From Bacillus haynesii (GTDB lineage: Bacteria > Bacillota > Bacilli > Bacillales > Bacillaceae), in contig NZ_MRBL01000023.1 of the NCBI RefSeq assembly GCF_001969855.1, forward strand, positions 55,403 through 119,402: 64,000 nucleotides of DNA. Reading direction: 5' to 3'. A model generated the notes under the pieces. That model ran no database searches. It was given only the letters and a program-made list of their open reading frames with translations, and was not told the origin of the DNA. Positions 50,428 to 60,244 of the stretch are shown here, piece after piece. Numbering within the stretch: the first letter of the stretch is position 1; each line of letters begins with the position of its first letter. Both the position numbers and the translations under genes were made by a program.

Positions 50428-51766
50428 GGCGATCCCCCAATTCATTCATGAGTGTATCGATTTCCTCTTTTGTTCTGAGCTCTGTCACGGCGATCAGCAT
50501 GTGCTGTTTTAAATCCGGATATGAAGCGCCGAGATCGTAGCCTCCGATAATATTCTTCTCAAGCAGGCGTTCGTTCGCTTTTTTGACAGGTTCATTGAGC
50601 CTGACGACAAACTCGTTGAACATCGGCCCCTCAAACGCGACTTCAAGACCGGCCCGTTTAGCTGCTTCTTTTGCGTAAACCGCTTTTTGCAGGTTCTGCC
50701 ATGCGATTTCCTTGACGCCTTTTTTGCCGAGCGCCGTCATAGCGACTGATGCTGCAAGCGCATTGAGCGCCTGGTTGGAGCATATATTTGATGTTGCTTT
50801 ATCCCGTCTGATATGCTGCTCACGAGCCTGCAGAGTGAGAACGAATCCCCTTTTCCCATTTTCATCTTCCGTCTGACCGACTAGACGGCCCGGCACTTTT
50901 CTCATCAATTTTTTCGTGGCGGCAAAGAATCCGCAGTGCGGCCCTCCAAAAGCAGCCGGTATTCCGAACGGCTGGGCATCTCCGATAACGATGTCAGCCC
51001 CCAATGCCCCGGGCGGTGTTAAAAGCCCGAGAGCCAGCGGATTGGCGGAAACGATGAACATGCTTTTCCCTTTATGGGCGATCGGTTCAATGTCTTTCAG
51101 CGGCTCAATTCGCCCGAAAAAGTTGGGGTATTGGACGATCACTGCTGCTGTATCTTCGCAGACGGCTTCATTAAGAGCCGCAAGATCCGCTGTTCCATTT
51201 TTGGAAGGGACTTCAACCACGTCGATGTACTGTCCTTTCGCATACGTTTTTAAAACCTCGCGCGATTCGGGATGGACGGTTTCCGAAACGACGATTTTTT
51301 TCTTTTTTGTATGTCCTGAAGCAAGCATTGCCGCTTCGGCTAACGCCGTTCCCCCGTCATACATCGACGAGTTGCTGATATCCATGCCCGTCAGCTCGCA
51401 AATCATCGTTTGAAATTCGAAAATCGCCTGGAGCTCCCCTTGAGAAATTTCAGGCTGATACGGTGTGTAAGCCGTGTAAAACTCTGACCGCGAAATCACG
51501 TGGTCTACAATGACGGGCTGGTAATGATCGTATACGCCCGCTCCCAAAAAAGAGGCGTACGTTACTGTATCTTTATTTTTAGCCGCGAGTTTCGTCAGCT
51601 CTTTTGTGAGCTCAGTCTCAGACTTTGCCTTTTTAATTTGGTATTCCCCTTTAAATCTGACGCTTTCGGGTATATCGGAGAATAGCTCGTCGATTCTCTC
51701 GACTCCAATTGCCTCAAGCATCTCCTTTTTATCCTGATCTGTAGCTGGCAGGTAACGGTGCTTCAT
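50420..51766 (-). CDS. gcvPA: GcvPA, glycine dehydrogenase (decarboxylating) subunit 1
   Basis: Partner of GcvPB, structurally similar but without the PLP lysine. Typical start [19 protein letters not shown] and the [21 protein letters not shown] segment near 270-290 are visible. Length 448 aa agrees. It follows gcvT by about 30 bases. Confidence 0.95.
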   Translation of the reverse strand: MKHRYLPATDQDKKEMLEAIGVERIDELFSDIPESVRFKGEYQIKKAKSETELTKELTKLAAKNKDTVTYASFLGAGVYDHYQPVIVDHVISRSEFYTAYTPYQPEISQGELQAIFEFQTMICELTGMDISNSSMYDGGTALAEAAMLASGHTKKKKIVVSETVHPESREVLKTYAKGQYIDVVEVPSKNGTADLAALNEAVCEDTAAVIVQYPNFFGRIEPLKDIEPIAHKGKSMFIVSANPLALGLLTPPGALGADIVIGDAQPFGIPAAFGGPHCGFFAATKKLMRKVPGRLVGQTEDENGKRGFVLTLQAREQHIRRDKATSNICSNQALNALAASVAMTALGKKGVKEIAWQNLQKAVYAKEAAKRAGLEVAFEGPMFNEFVVRLNEPVKKANERLLEKNIIGGYDLGASYPDLKQHMLIAVTELRTKEEIDTLMNELGDRHE

Positions 51767-51796
51767 CTTCAGTCTCCTTTCACGGTCTTAGCAAAC

Positions 51797-52891
51797 TTAC
51801 GGCTGCCGTTTGTAAAATGGGGTTTTCACGATTTTCGCTTTCAAACGCTTATTTCTGATTTCCACTTCAACTACGGTGTCAAGGGCGCAGGCTTCTTTTT
51901 TCAGCAATGCGAGGCCGACGTTTTTCTTTAAGGTCGGCGACTGTGTGCCGGTTGTCACCTCGCCTGCTTGTTCGCCTTGATAATAGACGGCGTATCCGTG
52001 TCTTGGAATGCCTTTATCGATCATTTCAAGGCCGACCAGTTTTCTGTCCGCTCCATGTTCCTTTTGGCTTGCCAGGACGGCTTTTCCAAAGAAATCCGAG
52101 GCTTTGTTTGTTTTGACGGCGAATCCGATGCCGGCTTCGATTGGCGTAATGTCTTTTGAGAGCTCCTGTCCGTACAGCGGCAGCTTCGCTTCAAACCTCA
52201 GCGTATCCCTAGCCCCAAGGCCGCACGGCACCAATCCCGAATCCTTTCCCGTATTAAGGAGCAGCTTCCAAATGTAGGCTGCACCTTCATTCCGGCAGTA
52301 AATCTCAAAGCCGTCCTCTCCCGTGTATCCCGTTCTGGACACAAGCGCCTGCACGCTGCCGATCGCTGCATCATCCCGGAACGTAAACGGCTTTAATCCG
52401 GCAAGATCGATATCTGCGACCTGTTTTATAATCGCTTCTGCCTTCGGCCCTTGAAGGGCAAGCAGCGCAATCTCGTCAGACACATTCCGAACCGAAACGT
52501 CTCCTTCTATGTGCTGGTTCATCCAATCGACGTCCTTGTCGATATTGGCTGCGTTAATGACGAGCATGTAGACATTGACCGCTTTTTTATAGACGAGGAG
52601 ATCGTCGATCGTTCCGCCGTCTTCATAGCACATCGCCGTATAATGGGCGCCGCCTTCTTTCAGCGTCGAAACATCGTTTGTCAACAGCTTTTGCAAAAAC
52701 GGAAGGCTGTCTGTTCCTGTGATTTCGACCTCCCCCATGTGTGAGACGTCAAAAAGCCCCGCTTTCGTTCTGACGGCTTCATGCTCTTCTTTAATTGAAG
52801 AAAACTGAACAGGCAGTTCCCAGCCGCCAAAATCAATCGTTTTCCCGCCATATTCCTTATAAAGGTCAAATAAAGGCGTTCGTTTAAGCAT
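51797..52891 (-). CDS. gcvT: GcvT, aminomethyltransferase (T-protein)
   Basis: Transfers the methylene group from the lipoylated H-protein to tetrahydrofolate, releasing ammonia. The start at 52891 ([16 protein letters not shown]) follows GGGGGAAG and gives 364 aa. Family segments such as [13 protein letters not shown] near 190 and the [18 protein letters not shown] stretch are clear. First gene of the operon, about 100 bases downstream of the riboswitch terminator. Confidence 0.95.
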   Translation of the reverse strand: MLKRTPLFDLYKEYGGKTIDFGGWELPVQFSSIKEEHEAVRTKAGLFDVSHMGEVEITGTDSLPFLQKLLTNDVSTLKEGGAHYTAMCYEDGGTIDDLLVYKKAVNVYMLVINAANIDKDVDWMNQHIEGDVSVRNVSDEIALLALQGPKAEAIIKQVADIDLAGLKPFTFRDDAAIGSVQALVSRTGYTGEDGFEIYCRNEGAAYIWKLLLNTGKDSGLVPCGLGARDTLRFEAKLPLYGQELSKDITPIEAGIGFAVKTNKASDFFGKAVLASQKEHGADRKLVGLEMIDKGIPRHGYAVYYQGEQAGEVTTGTQSPTLKKNVGLALLKKEACALDTVVEVEIRNKRLKAKIVKTPFYKRQP

Positions 52892-52994
52892 TCTGCTTCC
52901 CCCTTCGCTTTTCAAACTAAAAACAAGTTTGCCAATCATCAGAAAACAAGAAAGATTTCAACACCAATCGGATGGTTGCGCCCCTTTGGACGGC

Positions 52995-53043
52995 ACAAAA
53001 AAGGACAGAGAAGCCCCTTTGTCAGTTCGGAGGCTCTCTGTCC
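52995..53043 (-). terminator. Intrinsic terminator of the glycine riboswitch
   Basis: GGACAGAGAAGCC (53003-53015) pairs with GGCTCTCTGTCC (53032-53043) and is followed on the minus strand by TTTTTTGTG. The 5' side of the stem overlaps the end of the second aptamer (CAGGACAGAG), so glycine binding and termination should be exclusive. Confidence 0.9.
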
Positions 53044-53235
53044 TGGCACCTGAAAGTTTACTTTGCATCAAAAGCAAAGATGTCCCCTTTGGTGGTTTGC
53101 TAAACATAATATGATACAAACTCTCTCCAGAGTTGCGTCAAGCAAGAGTTCTTTTGCCTGAGAGATTCACTGTTTCCCCAGCTTGCTCCTTCGGCGCCTC
53201 TATCGGTCTCTCCCCTTGCCGTCATTCGCTCATAT
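53003..53235 (-). promoter_or_regulatory. Tandem glycine riboswitch upstream of gcvT
   Basis: Two aptamers are visible on the minus strand. The first contains GGGGAGAGACC, GCGCCGAAGGAGCAAGC, AATCTCTCAGGCAAAAGAAC and CTCTGGAGAGAG. The second contains AAACCACCAAAGGGGACATC and AAACTTTCAGGTGCCAGGAC. They match the known two-domain glycine riboswitch of Bacillus gcvT. It activates gcvT-gcvPA-gcvPB when glycine is high. Confidence 0.93.
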
Positions 53236-53467
53236 TCATTTCTTTTCATGGACATACTATATAAAGCTTACGTTTTTTTACTGATGATCTACAAATATCC
53301 TACCATCATCACAACGATTGGGCAACAGAAAAAATCATTAACAATTTATTATTCCAGAATAAGAACGTTCGTGTTTTGTTTATTTCTTAATAAAATCCGT
53401 TTTTTTCACGCAAGATTTTCTTTTAAAAAAGAACATTTGAATCTCAGAAGAGAAAGGCGGCATTACG

Positions 53468-55147
53468 ATGAGACCAGACATTCATTTCGACAACGAGTGG
53501 CCGGAACAGTTCAAAAAGCACCTTGATGAAGACGGACCGTGGGCGAATTGGGAGCTTTACAAGCTTTCCTGTGAAGTACAGAAAAGGCTTGCGATTCCGA
53601 CGTTTGAAGGCTTGCAGGCTCCTTATCACCTCCCCGGCTTCACACCGCTTCCCCACCAGCTTGAAGTCGCCCGGAAGGTGGTCGAGCAGATGAACGGAAA
53701 AGCCATCTTGGCGGATGAAGTGGGCCTCGGCAAAACGGTCGAGGCGGGGCTGATATTAAAAGAATACATGATTCGCGGGCTGGCCAAAAAAATATTGATC
53801 CTCGTCCCCGCCTCGCTCGTCTCGCAATGGGTGAAGGAACTGCGGGAAAAGTTTTTAATTCCGGCCGTTGAACAGAAAAAAAGCTATGTATGGGAGCAGT
53901 GCGATGTGGTCGTCTCCTCCCTTGACACGGCAAAGCGGTCGCCTCACAGGGAGACGGTTTTGTCGATCCAGTATGATGTTGTGATTATTGATGAAGCTCA
54001 CAAACTGAAAAACAATAAAACAAAAAATTACGAGTTTGTCCGCAGCTTAAAGAAAAAATATTGCCTGATGCTGACGGCGACGCCGATCCAAAACAAGATC
54101 GACGAAATATTTAATCTCGTTTCCTTGCTAAAACCCGGACACTTGGGAAATGAAAGCAACTTCAACAAAGATTATACAAAACAGATCAATTCAGCTGAAG
54201 CGCACGAGCGCTTGAAGTCCCTTATCAATAAAGTCATGATCAGAAACAGGCGGCATGATACCGGCATCACCTGGACGAAGCGCCATGTCGAAACCGTGCC
54301 CATTTCCTTTTCTCCTACAGAACAGGCTTTGTATGACGAGATTAAAAAGCTGAAGACAAATCATCAGCATTCATCAAGCATGTTCTCAATCATGACATTG
54401 GAGCGCGAATGCTGTTCAAGCAGAGAGGCGGTCTATATGACGCTGAAAAACATGCTTGACCGAAAGGATCGCGAAGCACCGGTGATAAGTGAACCTGTCA
54501 TCCACCATTTGATCGACAAGGTCAACGAGGTCACGCAAAATTCAAAAGCGCTGAAAGTCGTTGAACTCATTCAAGAACTCGATGACAAAGTCATCATCTT
54601 TACTGAATACAGGGCGACGCAGATTTATCTGCAATGGTTCCTCCAGCAGAACGGCATCAGTTCCGTACCGTTCAGAGGTGGATTTAAAAGAGGAAAGAAA
54701 GACTGGATGAAAGATTTGTTCAGAGGCAAAGTGCAAGTTCTGATCGCGACTGAAGCAGGCGGTGAAGGGATCAACCTTCAATTTTGCAATAAAATTATCA
54801 ACTACGACCTTCCGTGGAACCCGATGCGTCTCGAGCAAAGGATCGGCCGGATTCACCGGCTCGGCCAGGAACGCGATGTCTATATTTACAACATGGCAAC
54901 AAAGCATACCGTAGAAGAGCATATTTTAAAACTTCTCTATGAAAAGATCGATTTGTTCGAAAAAGTCGTCGGAGACTTGGATGATATTTTAACAAAAATC
55001 GAGGTCGGCAATTTTGAAGATCACCTCCACGATATTCTCTTTTACTCTGCGACAGACGAAGAAATGAAAATCAAAATGGAAAACTTAACCTCTTTCATTT
55101 CATACGGAAATGAAGCCGTTTCAAACCAAAAACAGATCGGAGGCTAA
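53468..55147 (+). CDS. yqhH: YqhH, SNF2/RapA-type DNA helicase-like ATPase
   Basis: 559-aa superfamily 2 ATPase. Walker A-type motif I DEVGLGKTVEAG near residue 80, the DEAH box VIIDEAHKLKN near 175, TATPIQNKI and the C-terminal motif VI QRIGRIHRLGQ near 460 are intact. Such proteins act as translocases on DNA, often with RNA polymerase, but this one has no assigned role. It is divergent from gcvT and followed by yqhG. Confidence 0.9.
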   Translation: MRPDIHFDNEWPEQFKKHLDEDGPWANWELYKLSCEVQKRLAIPTFEGLQAPYHLPGFTPLPHQLEVARKVVEQMNGKAILADEVGLGKTVEAGLILKEYMIRGLAKKILILVPASLVSQWVKELREKFLIPAVEQKKSYVWEQCDVVVSSLDTAKRSPHRETVLSIQYDVVIIDEAHKLKNNKTKNYEFVRSLKKKYCLMLTATPIQNKIDEIFNLVSLLKPGHLGNESNFNKDYTKQINSAEAHERLKSLINKVMIRNRRHDTGITWTKRHVETVPISFSPTEQALYDEIKKLKTNHQHSSSMFSIMTLERECCSSREAVYMTLKNMLDRKDREAPVISEPVIHHLIDKVNEVTQNSKALKVVELIQELDDKVIIFTEYRATQIYLQWFLQQNGISSVPFRGGFKRGKKDWMKDLFRGKVQVLIATEAGGEGINLQFCNKIINYDLPWNPMRLEQRIGRIHRLGQERDVYIYNMATKHTVEEHILKLLYEKIDLFEKVVGDLDDILTKIEVGNFEDHLHDILFYSATDEEMKIKMENLTSFISYGNEAVSNQKQIGG

Positions 55148-55153
55148 AATCAA

Positions 55154-55948
55154 ATGCGTCAGGAAGAAATATACCTGTTTTTAGAACGCTTTTTCACCGC
55201 AAACGGCTGCACGATCACCGACAAAAGTCCAGGCCACATGACCGTGCAGCTGACGGTTGAGATTGATAAACAGATCATGAACAGGCCGTTTTACTGGCAC
55301 TGGCTTGAAAAGACGGGCGGAGAGCCGAATCCGATGAAAATCACGCTGATCACGAATGAAGACGAGGCCCCTTCCGATATCGAAGGGGAGTTTATTCATT
55401 TTGGATCACCAAGACTTTTTCAAATTTTCCAGGCAGTGCAAAAGAACGGCAAATTTATTCGCCTTTATGAGAGAATCCGTTCTGAAGGAGCTCATATTCC
55501 CCTTGAACCGTGGCTCGGCATGAATGTGACGATCTCGTACCAGTCCGACATGAAAAAAGATAAGCTTTTGTCCCTCGGCCTTCATTTAATCAGCGGTCAG
55601 CTGGTCGAATCGTTTCAAGAACAAATGGAAGCCCGCAAGCTCTCTTCGCAGATCTCTGACTACTGTTACACGATGTCGCCGTTGATTAAGCCGGAAAGCG
55701 GCATTAAACGGCTTGAGCGCTATATCGAACAGGCGGCCAGAAGCGAGCCGCTTGATTGGGCTGAAGCATCCCTGAAACGTTGGAATAACGACCTGTCACT
55801 CTTAAACCAATTTTACGAGGATACTGAAGAAAAACCGGAGGAATACGAAATTGAGAAAAAGGCCCTCCAAACGCTTTACGAGCCTAAAATCGATATTAAA
55901 GTTCAAAACGGGGGATTATTTTATCTGCACAAAAAAAAATCAGGATAA
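55154..55948 (+). CDS. yqhG: YqhG family protein
   Basis: 264 aa, no signal peptide or membrane segment. It matches the YqhG family by position 6 bases after yqhH and by length. The pair is conserved in Bacillus, which suggests a joint task with the helicase; the function is unknown. Confidence 0.85.
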   Translation: MRQEEIYLFLERFFTANGCTITDKSPGHMTVQLTVEIDKQIMNRPFYWHWLEKTGGEPNPMKITLITNEDEAPSDIEGEFIHFGSPRLFQIFQAVQKNGKFIRLYERIRSEGAHIPLEPWLGMNVTISYQSDMKKDKLLSLGLHLISGQLVESFQEQMEARKLSSQISDYCYTMSPLIKPESGIKRLERYIEQAARSEPLDWAEASLKRWNNDLSLLNQFYEDTEEKPEEYEIEKKALQTLYEPKIDIKVQNGGLFYLHKKKSG

Positions 55949-55957
55949 TTTTTCCGA

Positions 55958-56101
55958 TTCGACACCGTTCTTGTTTTTATTCAGAGAGCTGGAATTATAA
56001 TAGAACTAAAGAGATAAGAGAAACTTTCGTAACGCCATTTGGACAAGCTTGGAAAAGTGTTGAGTCTCGGGGTTTATCTTTGTTTATCACAACACGGTTG
56101 T
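55958..56101 (+). promoter_or_regulatory. Spo0A-controlled promoter region of sinI
   Basis: A perfect 0A box (TGTCGAA on the minus strand, 55958-55964) lies just upstream of a sigma-A-like -35 TTGTTT (55971-55976) and -10 TATAAT (55996-56001), 19 bases apart. The leader to sinI is about 130 bases. Activation of sinI by phosphorylated Spo0A is established in B. subtilis. Confidence 0.65.
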
Positions 56102-56139
56102 CTGAAATACATAAACAAGTATTTTGGGGGGGGAAATGT

Positions 56140-56316
56140 ATGAATAAAGATAAAAATGAGAAAGAAGAATTGGATGAGGAGTGGACAGAACTGATTAAAC
56201 ATGCTCTTGAACAAGGCATTAGTCCAGAGGAAATACGTATTTTTCTCAATTTGGGAAAGAAGTCTTCAAAACCTTCCGCATCAATTGAAAGAAGTCATTC
56301 AATAAATCCTTTCTGA
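56140..56316 (+). CDS. sinI: SinI, antagonist of SinR
   Basis: 58-aa protein that binds SinR and frees matrix genes from repression. The interaction helices LDEEWTELIKHALEQGISPEEIR match the SinI family; the basic C-terminal tail ends SINPF as in B. subtilis (TVNPF). The ATG follows GGGGGGGAAATGT. The N-terminus is more acidic/lysine-rich than in B. subtilis. Confidence 0.93.
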   Translation: MNKDKNEKEELDEEWTELIKHALEQGISPEEIRIFLNLGKKSSKPSASIERSHSINPF

Positions 56317-56319
56317 ATG

Positions 56320-56328
56320 TGCTATAAT
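56320..56328 (+). promoter_or_regulatory. Extended -10 promoter of sinR
   Basis: TGCTATAAT is an extended -10 element immediately after the sinI stop. The -35 region is weak, which is normal for extended -10 promoters. It corresponds to the constitutive internal sinR promoter of B. subtilis. Confidence 0.65.
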
Positions 56329-56349
56329 ATCGAAAGGAAGGTGATGACA

Positions 56350-56685
56350 TTGATTGGCCAGCGTATTAAACAATATCGAAAAGAAAAAGGCTACTCACTA
56401 TCTGAACTAGCTGAAAAGGCTGGGGTAGCGAAGTCTTATTTAAGTTCAATAGAAAGAAACTTGCAAACAAACCCCTCCATTCAATTTCTAGAAAAAGTCT
56501 CCGCTGTTCTGGACGTCTCGGTTCATACCCTGCTCGATGAGAAAGATGAAACCGAATACGATGGTCAATTAGATAGTGAATGGGAAAATCTAGTTCGTGA
56601 CGCTATGGCATCAGGGGTTTCTAAAAAACAATTTCGAGAATTTTTAGATTATCAAAAGTGGAAGAAAAGACAGGAAAAGGAGTAA
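56350..56685 (+). CDS. sinR: SinR, master regulator of biofilm formation
   Basis: Repressor of the eps and tapA operons. The N-terminal helix-turn-helix (YSLSELAEKAGVAKSYLSSI) is almost identical to B. subtilis, and the C-terminal domain for tetramers and SinI binding follows. The TTG at 56350 (IGQRIKQYRKEKG) has AAGGTG upstream and gives 111 aa, exactly the B. subtilis length. Confidence 0.97.
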   Translation: MIGQRIKQYRKEKGYSLSELAEKAGVAKSYLSSIERNLQTNPSIQFLEKVSAVLDVSVHTLLDEKDETEYDGQLDSEWENLVRDAMASGVSKKQFREFLDYQKWKKRQEKE

Positions 56686-56720
56686 GGGAAACAGATCTTA
56701 CTCCCTTTGGCATTTTTTAC
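56675..56720 (+). terminator. Terminator after sinR
   Basis: GGAGTAAG (56679-56686) and CTTACTCC (56697-56704), extended by AA and CTTT, then CATTTTTTAC. Confidence 0.75.
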
Positions 56721-56747
56721 GCTGAATAAGCCGATTCCTCATGAACA

Positions 56748-56779
56748 TAAAAAAACGGATCACAAAGATCCGTTTTTTA
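56748..56779 (-). terminator. Terminator after tasA
   Basis: AAAAACGGATC (56751-56761) and GATCCGTTTTT (56767-56777) form a perfect 11-bp stem with T runs on either strand. Confidence 0.9.
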
Positions 56780-56789
56780 AATTGCACCA

Positions 56790-57584
56790 TTATTTATCTT
56801 CACTGTGCGCTCTTTCGTTCTCTTTTACATAACCTTTTTCATCGGCATGTTTTTTGCCGTCGATTGTCAAGCCGTTCCATTGAGTAGCTTCGAATGAGAA
56901 GTCAAGCTGCACAGAATCACCTTGATATTTGTTCTGTACCATTCTGCCGCTGGCGTCTGTTGTTTTGTCATTGACAAATTCAATCACCAATTGAACTTTA
57001 TCAAAGTCATATGGATCTTTCGGAATGCCGTCGTATTCAGGCGCAGTTTTTCCGTTGATTGTTGCTACATTGATTTTGCCATTGTCATGCAGGAAATCTG
57101 GCTCAATTGCTTTCTTCACTTTTTCGTACGCGCTCTTATCTTTTTTCGCGGACATATTGTACAGATCATAAAGGTTGGCTTCATCTAAAATGATGTTTTT
57201 AGGATAGCCGTTTCCGCCTTCAACTCCGACAGTCAGAACGCTGACTTTAAATTGTTTCAGGAAATCTTCCGCTGTGCTTTTTCCGCCGTTTTTCGCGTTT
57301 CCGTCAACGAAATTGCTGTAGCCTACCTGCATCAGCACTTCTTTAATCGCAAGTGATCCGTCATTTTTGAATTCGAAATCTTTAGTGAATTTGTCGCCTG
57401 GTTTTAAGTTGGACAAGTTCACTCTTGCAGATGTATCTTTCGCATTTAAGTCAAGCGTACCTGCTGCATAAGTGGCTTGAGTTGTTTCGATGTCGTTAAA
57501 CGCAGCCCAGGTTCCTCCTCCTACTAATGCCAGTCCAAGCGCAGCAGACGCAACGCCTAATCCGAGTTTTTTCTTTGTACCCAT
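56790..57584 (-). CDS. tasA: TasA, major amyloid-like biofilm matrix fibre protein
   Basis: Secreted protein forming the protein fibres of the biofilm matrix. The N-terminal signal (MGTKKKLGLGVASAALGLAL then GGGTWAAF) is the SipW-processed type with a short conserved tail. The mature part, camelysin/TasA family, has the beta-rich core FEFKNDGSLAIKE and VQLVIEFVNDKTTDASG. Length 264 aa is near 261 in B. subtilis. It is the last gene of tapA-sipW-tasA. Confidence 0.95.
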   Translation of the reverse strand: MGTKKKLGLGVASAALGLALVGGGTWAAFNDIETTQATYAAGTLDLNAKDTSARVNLSNLKPGDKFTKDFEFKNDGSLAIKEVLMQVGYSNFVDGNAKNGGKSTAEDFLKQFKVSVLTVGVEGGNGYPKNIILDEANLYDLYNMSAKKDKSAYEKVKKAIEPDFLHDNGKINVATINGKTAPEYDGIPKDPYDFDKVQLVIEFVNDKTTDASGRMVQNKYQGDSVQLDFSFEATQWNGLTIDGKKHADEKGYVKENERAHSEDK

Positions 57585-57656
57585 TGATAACTCCTCCTTT
57601 TATAATAAGAAAATCTGTATATATGGAGACCTGAATGTTCAGGTGACCAACGAAGA

Positions 57657-58241
57657 TTACATGGAAACTGATTGATCTTTGCCGGCGGCTTCAATTGCTT
57701 TAGTTTTTTGGTCAATCTCTCTTAAAGCCGCGGATACAGTAATCACTGCATAAAGAATCAACAAGAGTCCCGGCACGATCAGCAAAATGGCTGTGCCGAT
57801 CGGTTTACTTGCAAAATCCAGCAAATACCCGGCATACGGAACCGTAATGCCCGAATACTTAGCGACAACATTTTCCGCCAGTACCGGATCAGAATCAGGG
57901 TTTTGGTTATTGTCACCCTTTGTCTTAAACATGAGATTTGATTTATTTTTTGTTATACCGATAATTCGGTGGGTAACCATGGTGTTTTCGTCTTGCATGA
58001 ATGTAATGATATCTCCCTTTTTTAAAGACCCGGGATTTTCAACTTTCTGAACGGCAATCATAGAACCTGTTTTAAACTCCGGCTCCATCGATCCGGATAA
58101 AACCGTTTTCAATTGATAGCCGAAGAGCTGCGGCTCTCCGCCGGACGACTTTGTCGAAATCACGACGATGACCGCGGCGATGATGAGTGTGAAAATAATC
58201 ACATACAAGATATTGCTGACCCATTTCATCACATGTTTCAT
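57657..58241 (-). CDS. sipW: SipW, ER-type signal peptidase
   Basis: Membrane peptidase dedicated to TasA and TapA. The catalytic serine is Ser51 in LSGSMEP and the second catalytic residue is His90 in MVTHRIIG; His instead of Lys marks the archaeal/eukaryotic (ER) type. Two transmembrane segments, at residues 9-29 and about 150-170, are visible. It overlaps tapA by 4 bases. Confidence 0.95.
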   Translation of the reverse strand: MKHVMKWVSNILYVIIFTLIIAAVIVVISTKSSGGEPQLFGYQLKTVLSGSMEPEFKTGSMIAVQKVENPGSLKKGDIITFMQDENTMVTHRIIGITKNKSNLMFKTKGDNNQNPDSDPVLAENVVAKYSGITVPYAGYLLDFASKPIGTAILLIVPGLLLILYAVITVSAALREIDQKTKAIEAAGKDQSVSM

Positions 58242-58966
58242 GACGCTTCCCCGCTTTCTAATGAATGTTCTTCTTTTCTATTTTCTTGATCTACGGATTC
58301 ACTGCCCTTTGGTGTTTCCTCTATATCCTGTTCAGACTTTTGCGGTGTTTGAGTCTGTTCTGTTTGCTTTGGTTTTGCTGAAGCTTTTTTAGGAGGCTTC
58401 GGTGTTTCTTCTTTGCAGTCTTGAAGCTCCATTACATTTGACCAAATGAAAGGTTTGCCCTTTTTAACATCGGGATGGCCTTCAGGCTTGATCAATTTAA
58501 AAGCGTATAGCCCTCCTTTTGCTGCCCGTTTCGACTCAATCCGGTAGATGCTGCTTTCGGCTTCTTTTTTGAAAACGCCTTTATCGATGACAGTCCCGTC
58601 CTCTAGCGGCTTTTTGGAATGACCGAGTTTATGAAGCTCCCACTTCCATTCAGAGTCGGCGATTTGACTGCCGCGGTTTTTATATTCTGCAAACAATGTC
58701 AGCGGTGCACAGACTGTTCCTTTCGTCTTTGTCTGTTTTTGAAGCTTCAAATCGCTTCCGTCCCACTGTTTCTCATCTTGAGGAAATGATGAGGCCGCTT
58801 TCATTGTCATGCTGTATGTTTCCACATCGTGAAATGATGCGTTTGTATGCTGTGACAGATGACTCCCCAATCCAATTAAAAGGTAAATGATCAGCAGCGT
58901 TTGGAAAACGATGATATTTTTTCCGCCTCTTTTTCGGCATCTCCTAGTTCGAGATAATCGTATCAT
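58238..58966 (-). CDS. tapA: TapA (YqxM), TasA anchoring/assembly protein
   Basis: 242 aa. A signal segment (about residues 15-38) is followed by a folded domain with two cysteines and a Pro/Lys/Glu/Gln-rich C-terminal tail from about residue 195, which looks disordered. In B. subtilis TapA helps TasA fibres assemble and attach. First gene of the operon; multiple SinR-like boxes lie upstream. Confidence 0.92.
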   Translation of the reverse strand: MIRLSRTRRCRKRGGKNIIVFQTLLIIYLLIGLGSHLSQHTNASFHDVETYSMTMKAASSFPQDEKQWDGSDLKLQKQTKTKGTVCAPLTLFAEYKNRGSQIADSEWKWELHKLGHSKKPLEDGTVIDKGVFKKEAESSIYRIESKRAAKGGLYAFKLIKPEGHPDVKKGKPFIWSNVMELQDCKEETPKPPKKASAKPKQTEQTQTPQKSEQDIEETPKGSESVDQENRKEEHSLESGEAS

Positions 58967-59018
58967 GACTACCCTCCTAGCGAGTATGTAATGGCTTTTG
59001 TTTTCATTCGTTCGTTTT

Positions 59019-59167
59019 AAAGAACTTTATAGTTAGAGTATATAGAACAAGCGTACCGTTTGAAAACTGTCAAAATGGTCGATTAAGTTCGTTTTACAGA
59101 ACATTTTCGTTTAATTCCTCAAAAAACCTCTCAAATTCTCATCTTTTTGAAAAGTTTGCAGTTCTTT
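59019..59167 (-). promoter_or_regulatory. Candidate SinR operators upstream of tapA
   Basis: GTTCTTT occurs on the minus strand at 59019-59025 and on the plus strand at 59161-59167. Near matches GTTCTAT (59042-59048, minus), GTTCTGT (59096-59102, minus) and GTTCGTT (59087-59093, plus) lie between, the last two as a close inverted pair. SinR recognises GTTCTYT. Repression of tapA by SinR is established in B. subtilis; the sites here are assigned by eye. Confidence 0.6.
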
Positions 59168-59246
59168 ATAGTGTACACAATTTCTTCTTATTTTTTGTAT
59201 AAACACTGTTGACAAGGAAAAAATAGGATAGAAAGGATGATGACCC

Positions 59247-59567
59247 GTGCTGAAAAACGTCATGTTATGCTCTTTTTTACTGCTTGCCGGCATCGGACCG
59301 CTCAATGCCCATGCGGCAGCTTACGAAACAGCCCGCATGTCTAAGTGGGAAGAAAAAGCGGTTGAGGAAGCAAAAAAGAGATATCCGGAAGCAGAAGTTC
59401 GCCTCACGAAAAAAGTATGGGATCGAAAGCGGGCCGATGAAGCGGTCAAACAATACCATGTCACATTGAGTGAAGGAAATAAAAATTTCGGAGTATTTGT
59501 CACAATTTCATTTGAACCTGCGACACACAAAATTAACAAAGTCGTCGTTGTGGAAGAATATAAATAA
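59247..59567 (+). CDS. yqzG: YqzG, small secreted protein (DUF3889)
   Basis: 106 aa. A signal peptide ends near NAHAAAYE (residues 20-27). The mature part is a charged domain with a predicted helix (EEKAVEEAKKRYPEAEV) and beta strands, ending KVVVVEEYK. GTG is the first codon with AAAGGATGA upstream. It is divergent from tapA. Function unknown. Confidence 0.83.
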   Translation: MLKNVMLCSFLLLAGIGPLNAHAAAYETARMSKWEEKAVEEAKKRYPEAEVRLTKKVWDRKRADEAVKQYHVTLSEGNKNFGVFVTISFEPATHKINKVVVVEEYK

Positions 59568-59598
59568 GCCGCTTTGCAGTGCAAAGCGGCTTGTCTTT
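59566..59598. terminator. Bidirectional terminator between yqzG and yqzE
   Basis: AAGCCGCTTTGC (59566-59577) and GCAAAGCGGCTT (59581-59592) form a perfect 12-bp stem with a 3-base loop, touching both stop codons. Confidence 0.85.
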
Positions 59599-59779
59599 AT
59601 TTATGCCGTTTAAAAAACATGATACAGCCAAGGGGAAGAATGCCGAACCATTGATATATCCTGGACGGCGGCTTTGACTCTTTGCGTTTTTCTTTCATTT
59701 CTTTTCTTTCCTGCTTAGGCGTGTCCATATATTTTACGAGCTGTTCCGTCATATATTTAACATAATCGTTCGTTTTCAT
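59597..59779 (-). CDS. yqzE: YqzE, small protein of the comG operon
   Basis: 60 aa, Lys/Glu-rich in the middle ([15 protein letters not shown]) with one hydrophobic segment near residues 44-54. It is the eighth reading frame of the comG operon in B. subtilis and keeps that place, about 90 bases after comGG. Function unknown. Confidence 0.8.
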   Translation of the reverse strand: MKTNDYVKYMTEQLVKYMDTPKQERKEMKEKRKESKPPSRIYQWFGILPLGCIMFFKRHK

Positions 59780-59867
59780 CGTATCACCTCTTGGGGAGTT
59801 CTGTCAGTTGAAGTGTTGTCACGCGAATCTTTTTTTATACATTCTTTATGATTCCGACACACAATTT

Positions 59868-60233
59868 TTAATATTCTTTCCACTGTGTGATTTTCTGATT
59901 TCTTAAATCATATTGAAATTCAGCGCTCGTTTCTGTGCCGGAAGCTGTCGTTACCTCTATTTGGACTCGTTTGAGCTGCTGATGAGCCGGGTTGACAGTA
60001 TACGATATCAAGCCATGCTGTTTTTGAACTTTTTCTTTTGTCTCTTCGTGAATATGGGACAAGGCATGGAGGATTCCATTTTGGAGAAGATTTTGCTGAA
60101 TGTGAAATTCTTTTGTTTGCTGTGCAAACGTTCCTTGATTCGTTAATAAAGCGGCTGAATGACTCACGCAGAGCATGCAAATCACAGCTGTGAAAACAGC
60201 AGCGGGATAAATGAATCCTTTTGAATTTTTCAC
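59868..60233 (-). CDS. comGG: ComGG, minor pseudopilin
   Basis: 121 aa, with an N-terminal hydrophobic helix (about residues 8-28) after KNSKGF and a soluble domain. The usual Glu at position +5 after the Gly-Phe is absent (GFIYPAAVF), as is typical for this minor pilin. It belongs to the transformation pilus that draws DNA to the cell. It follows comGF by 11 bases. Confidence 0.9.
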   Translation of the reverse strand: MKNSKGFIYPAAVFTAVICMLCVSHSAALLTNQGTFAQQTKEFHIQQNLLQNGILHALSHIHEETKEKVQKQHGLISYTVNPAHQQLKRVQIEVTTASGTETSAEFQYDLRNQKITQWKEY

Positions 60234-60244
60234 ATGATCACCTT

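Noticed and set aside
53248..53526. 92-codon frame on the plus strand before yqhH
   Set aside because: It overlaps the beginning of yqhH, has no ribosome binding site and lies in the AT-rich promoter region between gcvT and yqhH.
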